Assembly: GCA_943327015.2 (NCBI GenBank) | Contig: CALPVM020000115.1 | Location: 1 to 7,256 of the forward strand | Length of the DNA stretch: 7,256 nt | Reading direction: 5' to 3' | Source of the DNA: Akkermansia muciniphila | GTDB lineage: Bacteria > Pseudomonadota > Gammaproteobacteria > Burkholderiales > Burkholderiaceae_C | In this document: positions 1 to 5,695 of the stretch, piece by piece | Layout of the letters: each line of letters opens with the position of its first letter | How positions within the stretch are numbered: position 1 is the stretch's first letter | The notes under the pieces: generated by a model | The model's database searches: none | What the model saw: only the letters and a program-made list of their open reading frames with translations | Told to the model about the DNA's origin: nothing | Translations under genes and position numbers: made by a program

Positions 1-1011
1 GGCAGGGTCAAGTCCCAAATCACGGCTCACTGCACAGGCTTGCGCCGCAAATGCTTCGTTGGCTTCAATCACGTCCAGGTCCTGCACGCTGAGTCCGGCT
101 TTTTTCAGGGCTAGTTGGCTGGCAGGTACCGGGCCGATGCCCATGTATTGCGGGTCTACCCCTGCATGGGCGTAGGCCACCAAGCGTGCCATGGGTGTGA
201 GACCGCGCTTTTCAGCGACGCTGCGTTCCATCAATACCACCGCTGCGGCGGCATCATTAATGCCCGAGGCGTTGCCGGCAGTCACTGTGCCATTTTCTTT
301 CAGGAAGGCTGGTTTGAGCTTGGCCATGTCTGCCAATGCACAGTTGGCACGAACGTGCTCATCCGTCACATAGGCTATATCGCCTTTTTTGCTTTTCAGC
401 ATCACGGGCATGATTTGATCTTTAAAGTATCCGGCTTCAACGGCTCGCTGGGCGCGGTTGTGGCTTTCAACGGCCAGGGCGTCTTGTTCTTCGCGGCTGA
501 TGCCCCATTTGGCGGCAATGTTTTCAGCGGTTACGCCCATGTGAATGGTTTTAAAGGGGTCGTGCAGTGCGCCAATCATCATGTCCACCATTTTGGTGTC
601 GCCCATGCGTGCTCCCCAACGGGTATTGAGGGAGGCAAAGGGTGCCCGGCTCATGTTTTCTGCTCCGCCACCAATGGCCACATCGGCATCGCCCAGCAAA
701 ATGCTTTGGCTGGCAGTCACAATGGCTTGCAGGCCAGAGCCGCATAGGCGGTTAACGTTCATGGCCGGTGTGCCTTGGGGGCAACCACCGTTGATGGCTG
801 CTACGCGCGACAAATACATGTCTTTGGGTTCGGTATTAACCACATGGCCAAATACCACGTGGCCTACGTCTGTACCTTCTACCTTGGCTCGTGCCAAGGA
901 TTCACGGACTACCAAGCTGGCGAGTTCGGTGGGGGGAATGTCTTTCAGGCTACCGCCAAAAGTACCAATGGCGGTGCGTACCGCGCTAACGACTACAACT
1001 TCACGGGTCAT
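1..1011 (-). CDS. bktB: Acetyl-CoA acetyltransferase / beta-ketothiolase, BktB-like (C-terminus cut off by window edge)
   Basis: This thiolase condenses or cleaves acyl-CoA and acetyl-CoA in the cytoplasm. In Cupriavidus, BktB supplies 3-ketoacyl-CoA for polyhydroxyalkanoate synthesis and also works in fatty-acid breakdown. The frame is open from the ATG at 1011 to the window edge (337 codons). The N-terminus MTREVVVVSAVRTAIGTFGG is close to the BktB sequence as I remember it. The acyl-accepting cysteine is Cys90 in NRLCGSGLQ, followed by a GGGAENMSRAP segment, HMGVTAEN, and the active-site NEAF at about 318-321. Family length is about 394 residues, so roughly 55 residues are missing, including the GHP histidine and the second catalytic cysteine. 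A GGAG ribosome site (1019-1022) lies 7 bases before the ATG and supports the start. The gene lies 35 bases downstream of the reductase and is probably cotranscribed with it. PhaA or a general acetyl-CoA acetyltransferase is the alternative; the thiolase family itself is certain. Confidence 0.93.
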   Translation of the reverse strand, partial: MTREVVVVSAVRTAIGTFGGSLKDIPPTELASLVVRESLARAKVEGTDVGHVVFGHVVNTEPKDMYLSRVAAINGGCPQGTPAMNVNRLCGSGLQAIVTASQSILLGDADVAIGGGAENMSRAPFASLNTRWGARMGDTKMVDMMIGALHDPFKTIHMGVTAENIAAKWGISREEQDALAVESHNRAQRAVEAGYFKDQIMPVMLKSKKGDIAYVTDEHVRANCALADMAKLKPAFLKENGTVTAGNASGINDAAAAVVLMERSVAEKRGLTPMARLVAYAHAGVDPQYMGIGPVPASQLALKKAGLSVQDLDVIEANEAFAAQACAVSRDLGLDPA

Positions 1012-1018
1012 ATAAAAA

Positions 1019-1022
1019 CTCC
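1019..1022 (-). promoter_or_regulatory. Shine-Dalgarno site of the thiolase gene
   Basis: GGAG on the minus strand, 7 bases before the ATG at 1011. It is a clear ribosome site in the short gap after the reductase stop, so the thiolase can be translated independently of the upstream gene. Confidence 0.7.
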
Positions 1023-1046
1023 AGGGTTAAAAAATGGTTTTAGATA

Positions 1047-1802
1047 TTAGTTGCGAACATCAGCGACCGGGTTGTCGCCAAAATCCGGGCGCTTTAAAAA
1101 GGCCAGTACCCGCCGCGCCGCTTCTGCTGGTGGGGTGAGCTGGCCTTGGGCGTGCAGGTTAGTAAAACTTTGCACATCCGGAAATTGGGTAGCATCGGCT
1201 TGACGCAGTTGCACTTGCATGTCGGTGTCAATCACGCCCGGAGCGAGCGCACAGACCTTGGCGCCGTGGCGTTGCAGGGCTTCATCTAAAGCCATGCAGC
1301 GCGTAAAGTGATCCAGCCCGGCTTTTACCGCGCAATAGGCGGATTGTGAAGCCATTGCGCGCCGCCCTAAACCCGATGAGATGTTAAGTATTTTTTTAGG
1401 TACTGGCCATTGCCGTGTAGCTTGTAAAAATGCAGCGCTTAGCAGCATGGGCGCTTCCAGTCCAACGCGCAGGGCATGCGCCAAATGGGTGGGATCTGCA
1501 GCATGCAGCGGCACAATATCCGGAATAACACAGGCGTTGTTAATGAGCGTGGCGCTTTGAATGTGGTCTACAGGCACGGACTCTAGCCATGAGCGTAGTT
1601 GACTTGCCGCATTTACGCTGTGGGCTAAATCGAGGCTCCATTGGGTAAGTTTTGCACCCTGTTGCAATGCCAAAGCATCAAGCTGAGTGTTGGTTTGGCG
1701 TGAAATACACAACAGCATGGACTGCGGTAACAGCAGTTGTTGTGCCATGGCCAAGCCCATGCCACGGGATGCTCCAGTAATAACGGTTAAATGGGTGTGC
1801 AT
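1047..1802 (-). CDS. Short-chain dehydrogenase/reductase, sepiapterin/benzil reductase-like
   Basis: A cytoplasmic NAD(P)H-dependent oxidoreductase with a classical Rossmann fold, 251 residues from the ATG at 1802. Visible motifs are the cofactor loop TGASRGMG (residues 9-16), an Asp58 after the third strand (SLDLA), NNAC at 88-91 in place of the usual NNAG, catalytic Ser143 in NISSG, Tyr156 and Lys160 in YCAVK, and the APG turn at 187-189. The C-terminal stretch FTNLHAQGQLTPPAEAARR resembles sepiapterin reductase and benzil reductase relatives, which suggests an aromatic or diketone carbonyl substrate, but this is only inference. A longer reading from a TTG at 1850 would overlap recJ by 20 bases and add 16 residues of poor fit before the first beta strand, so I chose the ATG. 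No strong ribosome site precedes either start. It lies 28 bases downstream of recJ, so translation may depend on cotranscription with it. Confidence 0.88.
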   Translation of the reverse strand: MHTHLTVITGASRGMGLAMAQQLLLPQSMLLCISRQTNTQLDALALQQGAKLTQWSLDLAHSVNAASQLRSWLESVPVDHIQSATLINNACVIPDIVPLHAADPTHLAHALRVGLEAPMLLSAAFLQATRQWPVPKKILNISSGLGRRAMASQSAYCAVKAGLDHFTRCMALDEALQRHGAKVCALAPGVIDTDMQVQLRQADATQFPDVQSFTNLHAQGQLTPPAEAARRVLAFLKRPDFGDNPVADVRN

Positions 1803-1830
1803 AGCTGAATTGTAAAGATCTAAAGCCCGG

Positions 1831-3540
1831 CTAGACTTCTGCGCCTTCAATCATGAACTTGACCCGGCGCACACCATTCCATTCTTCGGCATCCAGCCGG
1901 AAGGCAATTTTTACTCTGGCGGGCAGGGGATCCGTGTGTCCAAACCAGATGCCATCCACGGGCTGGCCTTGGTGTTTGAGTTTTAGCGAGAGGTGTTTTT
2001 CACCGACCAGCCGTTGAGACAGTACTTCTACCTCTTCGCTGAAAGTGGGTGCACTAAAACCTTGGCCCCATACTTCTTTGTGCAAAGTGTCTACCAGGTC
2101 TACCCGACGGTATTCGGGGGCCAAGGGGCCATCCGTTTCGATGGTGCGGTTTAAGGTTGAACTATCCAGCCATTCGGTAGCAATTTCCATCAGGCTTTGC
2201 TCAAAGGTGTCTAGATACTCCTCAGCAATGGTGCATCCTGCTGCCATGGCATGCCCGCCAAAGCGTAGTAGCACCCCGGGGTAGCGTTTGGCTATCAGGT
2301 CGAGTGCATCGCGCAAATGAAAGCCCGGAATCGAGCGACCAGAGCCTTTGAGTTCATGTTCTTTGCCGGGCGCTGTGCTGGCAGTAAATACAAACGTAGG
2401 GCGATGCAGTTTGTCTTTAACACGTGCCGCCACAATGCCAACTACACCTTCATGAAAGTCGGGGTCAAATACGCAAATGGCCGGTGGAGGCTGCTCGCCT
2501 TCTTCAAACAGGGTTTCTGCAATTTCCAGGGCTTGGTCGCGCATATGGCCTTCAATTTGGCGGCGTTCGCGGTTGATGCTGTCTAGCGTGCGGGCTAATT
2601 CATCGGCGCGCGCGGGGTCGTTGGTGATAAGGCATTCAATACCGAGCGTCATGTCAGACAAGCGCCCCGCAGCATTGATGCGCGGACCGAGTGCAAAGCC
2701 AAAATCAAAGGTGGTCGCGTGCGCTGCATTGCGTCCGGCCGCTGTAAACAGGCTGGCAATGCCTGCTGGCATGGCGCCTGTGCGAACACGCTTTAAGCCC
2801 TGTGCTACCAGTCGGCGGTTGTTAGCGTCCAAACGTACAACGTCGGCCACCGTACCTAAAGCAACCAAGGGTAATAAAGTGTCTAGCTTGGGTTGGTTGG
2901 CTGCGGTAAAAATGCCGCGCTTGCGCAATTCGGCACGCAAAGCCAGCAGCACATAAAACATCACACCCACTCCTGCCATCGACTTGCTTTCGAACGTACA
3001 GCCCAGTTGGTTGGGGTTGACAATCACATCGGCAGCAGGAATAACAGCTACAGGCAGATGGTGGTCGGTAATCAGCACTTGCATGCCAAGATTTTTGGCA
3101 TGGTCTACCCCTTCTGCACTGGCAATGCCGTTGTCAACGGTAATCAGCACGTCTGCGCCCAGTTGTTTAACCCGGTCTGCAATGGTGGGTGTTAAGCCGT
3201 AGCCATCGATCACACGGTCTGGCACCAAATAGCTCACTTGTTGGGCGCCCAATAGTTTGAGCCCCCGCACGGCCACGGCACAGGCGGTTGCACCATCGCA
3301 ATCGTAGTCAGCAACTATGCATAAATGCAGTGATTGCGCCATGGCATCGGCCAATAAAACAGCGGCTTGGTCGGCACCTAGCAAACTATTTAAAGGGAGC
3401 AAGCGGCCAAGTCCATCGTCCAGTTCGTCCACATTTTTTACACCGCGCGCTGCATACAAACGTGCCAGCAAAGGGTGAATTCCAGCTTGTTCTAACGCCC
3501 AAATTTGGCGGGGCGGCATGTCGCGGGTAAAAATTTTCAT
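1831..3540 (-). CDS. recJ: Single-stranded-DNA-specific exonuclease RecJ
   Basis: RecJ digests single-stranded DNA 5' to 3' and acts in RecF-pathway recombination, mismatch repair and base-excision repair. The protein is 569 residues, close to the E. coli length of about 577. Metal-binding DHH-family motifs are visible in order: ADYDCDGATA (Asp78, Asp80, Asp82), LITVDNGIAS (Asp136), ITDHHLP (Asp159-His160-His161), VNPNQ at 175-178, a LGTVADVV segment (Asp233) and LGPRINAAGRL at 284-294. The DHHA1 part carries GSGRSIPGFHL (399-409) and the signature RFGGHAMAAG (426-435). The C-terminal OB-like domain follows, with a KHLSLKLKHQG strand near 515-525. The ATG at 3540 gives a natural N-terminus, but no clear Shine-Dalgarno precedes it. 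It is the first gene of a probable recJ-reductase-thiolase transcript and is divergent from the thioesterase fusion. All key residues are present, so it should be active. Confidence 0.97.
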   Translation of the reverse strand: MKIFTRDMPPRQIWALEQAGIHPLLARLYAARGVKNVDELDDGLGRLLPLNSLLGADQAAVLLADAMAQSLHLCIVADYDCDGATACAVAVRGLKLLGAQQVSYLVPDRVIDGYGLTPTIADRVKQLGADVLITVDNGIASAEGVDHAKNLGMQVLITDHHLPVAVIPAADVIVNPNQLGCTFESKSMAGVGVMFYVLLALRAELRKRGIFTAANQPKLDTLLPLVALGTVADVVRLDANNRRLVAQGLKRVRTGAMPAGIASLFTAAGRNAAHATTFDFGFALGPRINAAGRLSDMTLGIECLITNDPARADELARTLDSINRERRQIEGHMRDQALEIAETLFEEGEQPPPAICVFDPDFHEGVVGIVAARVKDKLHRPTFVFTASTAPGKEHELKGSGRSIPGFHLRDALDLIAKRYPGVLLRFGGHAMAAGCTIAEEYLDTFEQSLMEIATEWLDSSTLNRTIETDGPLAPEYRRVDLVDTLHKEVWGQGFSAPTFSEEVEVLSQRLVGEKHLSLKLKHQGQPVDGIWFGHTDPLPARVKIAFRLDAEEWNGVRRVKFMIEGAEV

Positions 3541-3587
3541 GGTTTAGCAGCGTAAGATTGCTGGTTCGTTTAATGACATCAATTCCC
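3541..3587. promoter_or_regulatory. Divergent intergenic gap between recJ and the thioesterase-GNAT gene
   Basis: Only 47 bases separate the chosen start codons of two divergent genes, so promoters for both must lie here or inside the opposite coding region. I see no confident -35/-10 pair in either direction. Weak TTGATA/TTGATG-like boxes exist on the minus strand in the first codons of the plus-strand gene. No AGGAG-like ribosome site precedes either start. Confidence 0.4.
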
Positions 3588-4454
3588 ATGAGTTTATCAA
3601 GTAGACCGCAGTTTCGATTTTTTCACCGCTTAAGGGTGCGTTGGGCCGAGGTGGATATGCAAAAAATTGTATTTAATCCACATTACCTCATGTATTTTGA
3701 TACGGCCATGACCGACTATTGGCGGGCATTGGCGTTGCCCTACGAGGCTACTATGCAAATTCTGCACGGTGAGATGTTTGTTAAAAAAGCAGAACTGGAG
3801 TTCCATGCCTCCGCACGGCTGGATGATGCCTTGGATATTGCTCTTTGCTGCAGCCGCATTGGCACTTCGTCCATCACTTTTACAGGTGTTATTTTTCGCG
3901 GGCAAGAGCGTTTGGTGAGCTGTACGCTGGTTTATGTTTTTGCCGATGCTGTGCAGCAAACGCCAAAGCCGGTGCCCGATACCTTGCGTGCGACGATCCA
4001 AGCTTATGAAGCTGGCGAAGATATGCTGCAACTGCAGCTGGGCACATGGCAGCAAATGCAGGAGCACGCATCCGCAGTCCGTGAGGACGTGTTTTTGATA
4101 GAGCAAAAAATTCCTGCAGACGAGGAATGGGATGCTGCAGATGCCACTTCACTGCATGCCGTGGTTTTTAATCGCTTAGGTGTACCAATTGCAACCGGAC
4201 GTCTGTTGCAGTCCGCTGATGGAGTAGGTCGCATTGGCCGCATGGCGGTATTGCGTGTGCTGCGCGGTACGGGTGCTGGGCGTAGGGTGTTACAAGCGTT
4301 GATGGCTGCAGCGCATGAGCGTAAAGACCGCCAGTTGCTATTGCACGCGCAACGCAGTGCAGAGGGTTTTTATGCGCGATATGGTTTTGCACCAGAGGGC
4401 GAAGCGTTTGATGAAGTGGGTATAGAGCACATCGCCATGACCTGCAGAGTGTAG
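3588..4454 (+). CDS. Fusion protein: YbgC-like acyl-CoA thioesterase plus GNAT acetyltransferase
   Basis: One uninterrupted frame joins two enzyme domains (288 residues from this ATG). Residues about 12-138 form a hotdog thioesterase of the YbgC/4-hydroxybenzoyl-CoA type: RVRWAEVDMQKIVFNPHYL contains the expected catalytic Asp23, followed by the HYLMYFDTAMTDYW helix. Such enzymes hydrolyse acyl-CoA thioesters. Residues about 165-288 form a GNAT domain with the acetyl-CoA loop in MAVLRVLRGTGAGRRVLQAL (RGTGAGR, 226-232), LLLHAQRSAEGFYARYGF (Tyr262) and a final beta strand, as in ElaA-like proteins. A roughly 25-residue Gln/Met-rich linker separates them. The in-frame ATG at 3573 (5 residues longer) and TTG at 3558 are alternatives; 3588 places about 12 residues before the hotdog strand, which suits the family. 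No start has a good ribosome site. Both domains look intact, and the substrate of each is unknown. Confidence 0.9.
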   Translation: MSLSSRPQFRFFHRLRVRWAEVDMQKIVFNPHYLMYFDTAMTDYWRALALPYEATMQILHGEMFVKKAELEFHASARLDDALDIALCCSRIGTSSITFTGVIFRGQERLVSCTLVYVFADAVQQTPKPVPDTLRATIQAYEAGEDMLQLQLGTWQQMQEHASAVREDVFLIEQKIPADEEWDAADATSLHAVVFNRLGVPIATGRLLQSADGVGRIGRMAVLRVLRGTGAGRRVLQALMAAAHERKDRQLLLHAQRSAEGFYARYGFAPEGEAFDEVGIEHIAMTCRV

Positions 4455-4503
4455 TTGCAATTTGGGTAAGTGCATCTAAAAAGTACGCACCTAGTAAAAC
4501 CCT

Positions 4504-4530
4504 TAATTGACTTTTGAAAAACCACAATTA
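4504..4530. repeat. Perfect 6-base inverted repeat overlapping the promoter (candidate operator)
   Basis: TAATTG (4504-4509) and CAATTA (4525-4530) are exact inverted copies separated by 15 bases. Their centres are 21 bases apart, about two helical turns. One arm overlaps the putative -35 box and the other enters the putative -10 box, the usual geometry for a dimeric regulator. The arms are short and the region is AT-rich, so chance is possible. Confidence 0.35.
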
Positions 4531-4534
4531 CGAT
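4507..4534 (+). promoter_or_regulatory. Putative sigma-70 promoter of the hydrolase gene
   Basis: The -35 box TTGACT (4507-4512) and -10 box TACGAT (4529-4534) are 16 bases apart. The -35 matches the consensus at five of six positions and the -10 at four of six. Transcription would start near 4541 and give a leader of about 40 bases before the ATG at 4582. This is the best pair in the gap, but unproven. Confidence 0.5.
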
Positions 4535-4570
4535 TTGAAGTGTAAATTTTTTAATAACTAAACCTTTGAA

Positions 4571-4575
4571 AGAGG
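4571..4575 (+). promoter_or_regulatory. Shine-Dalgarno site of the hydrolase gene
   Basis: AGAGG, extended upstream to GAAAGAGG, lies 6 bases before the ATG at 4582. It fixes the start just ahead of a clean signal peptide. Confidence 0.75.
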
Positions 4576-4581
4576 CACGCC

Positions 4582-5694
4582 ATGAAACGTATCGTCAGTT
4601 TGCTTGGGCTATTTTTAGCCCTCATTGCCAGTCAATTACATGCCAGAACACTCGATGACGTCGATGTGATTTTGATCCGTGGTTACACCTCTGAAGTGGT
4701 GTTTGACAAGACCATGCCTAAGTACGGCGAACCCACTTTTGACAGCTACTGGAAGCCGCTGGACGCCGCCTACTGGAACTACTACAAAAACACCTTGTTG
4801 CCAGGTAATAAAGGCCGTGTAGTGAGTTTTCATTGGTCGTCCAAAGACCGTTTAACCAACGGCGTGGTGCGTAGTTTGGCAGACCGCATCAAGGCTGAAA
4901 TTGGTAAAGGCTTGTGTGCTAACAAGTGCGTCATGATTACGCACTCTACCGGTGGTTTGGTGGGCGATTATTTGCTTTCTAGCGCCATTGACAGCAAAGG
5001 CTCAAGCTACGACTACAAAATTATTTCCGACAAGGTGGCTGTAGTTATCCATTTGGCTTCCGCTGGTGGCGGTTCTGAATTGGCATCCATCGTGCGCGAC
5101 GTTGCGTTTGGTGTAGGTTGCACTAACTCTTTGACCCAAACCATTGCCGGCTGGATTTTTAAAGGCGTTAACTGCGGCGCCGGACAAGACTCTATTGGTG
5201 TAACCAACGATTTGGTTCCTACCCGTGCACGACAAGTCAATGGTTCACAGTTTACCTACACACCCACATTGATGTTGGCGGGTGAAGGCACTGCCGGTGT
5301 TCAAGGTGCTGTAGGCAACTTGTTGTTGCCAGGCAATGACGATTCCGTAGTAGCTATGCACTCTACTTGTGGTTCTAACTCTGCCACTCCGGTAGATAGC
5401 TGCTCGCCTACCGCAAAACCTAATGGCGAACTGACATCTGTGTCAGCACCCAAGGGTTTTTATGCAGCACACTATCCATGGATCATGACCCAAGAAGACC
5501 ACGGCGAGATGATTGAGGTGCAACGTAGTCTCGACCCCGCAGCGCGCGAAACGCTGGTAACCCGGGCTTATGGTAACTTTGCCGAAACTTCTTCAACCAG
5601 TGGCTGGTGGGTGTTTAAAACCAACTATCGCCGTATTGCGAATGATGAGAGCCGGACATCCGGACAGCTCATCAAGCAGTACTTCTCGTTTTAA
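4582..5694 (+). CDS. Secreted lipase-like alpha/beta hydrolase
   Basis: A 370-residue exported protein with an alpha/beta-hydrolase pattern. The signal peptide has a basic start (MKR), a hydrophobic core (VSLLGLFLALIA) and a probable signal peptidase I site after LHA, near residue 21. A strand plus turn, VDVILIRGYTSE (27-38), sits where lipases carry the oxyanion HG motif, here Arg-Gly-Tyr. The nucleophile elbow is THSTGG (120-125) with Ser122; the first Gly of GxSxG is replaced by Thr, as in Candida antarctica lipase B (TWSQG). GNDDSVVAMHSTC (251-263) resembles the acid loop of bacterial lipases (DG-V-x-x-C-S), pointing to Asp254 or Asp253. His307 in EDHGEMIEV resembles the NHLDEV histidine of Pseudomonas lipases; His297 is the alternative. 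The mature part has six cysteines (112, 116, 180, 198, 263, 274), enough for three disulfides and consistent with a periplasmic or extracellular location. The stop lies one base from that of a convergent gene. An esterase or lipase is likely; the substrate is unknown. Confidence 0.85.
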   Translation: MKRIVSLLGLFLALIASQLHARTLDDVDVILIRGYTSEVVFDKTMPKYGEPTFDSYWKPLDAAYWNYYKNTLLPGNKGRVVSFHWSSKDRLTNGVVRSLADRIKAEIGKGLCANKCVMITHSTGGLVGDYLLSSAIDSKGSSYDYKIISDKVAVVIHLASAGGGSELASIVRDVAFGVGCTNSLTQTIAGWIFKGVNCGAGQDSIGVTNDLVPTRARQVNGSQFTYTPTLMLAGEGTAGVQGAVGNLLLPGNDDSVVAMHSTCGSNSATPVDSCSPTAKPNGELTSVSAPKGFYAAHYPWIMTQEDHGEMIEVQRSLDPAARETLVTRAYGNFAETSSTSGWWVFKTNYRRIANDESRTSGQLIKQYFSF

Positions 5695-5695
5695 C

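Larger units (their letters stand above)
4455..4581. other. AT-rich intergenic region upstream of the secreted hydrolase
   Basis: This 127-base stretch is visibly richer in A and T than the flanking genes. It holds the likely hydrolase promoter, an overlapping inverted repeat and the ribosome site. No convincing terminator for the upstream fusion gene is visible; the only pairing near its end is a 4-base GTGC/GCAC with a long loop. Confidence 0.6.

Noticed and set aside
115..747. A 210-codon open frame on the plus strand inside the thiolase gene
   Set aside because: It lies antisense to an unmistakable thiolase frame and its translation is rich in His, Cys and Gly with no domain pattern. It is a shadow.
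1803..1850. TTG start at 1850 for the reductase
   Set aside because: It overlaps recJ and adds 16 residues of poor fit; the ATG at 1802 begins just before the first beta strand, as in the family.
2477..2956. A 159-codon plus-strand frame inside recJ, and several shorter ones nearby
   Set aside because: The translation is Ser/Arg/Ala-rich low complexity and antisense to conserved RecJ motifs.
3630..4106. A 158-codon minus-strand frame under the thioesterase fusion
   Set aside because: It is antisense to conserved hotdog motifs, with no recognisable domain.
4470..4500. GTGC...GCAC pairing after the thioesterase fusion as a terminator
   Set aside because: It has four paired bases, a loop of 13 or more and no T run.
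5651..5668. Tandem CCGGACAT/CCGGACAG and possible hairpin near the end of the hydrolase
   Set aside because: It is inside coding sequence (Arg-Thr-Ser-Gly), with a short imperfect stem and no T run after it.
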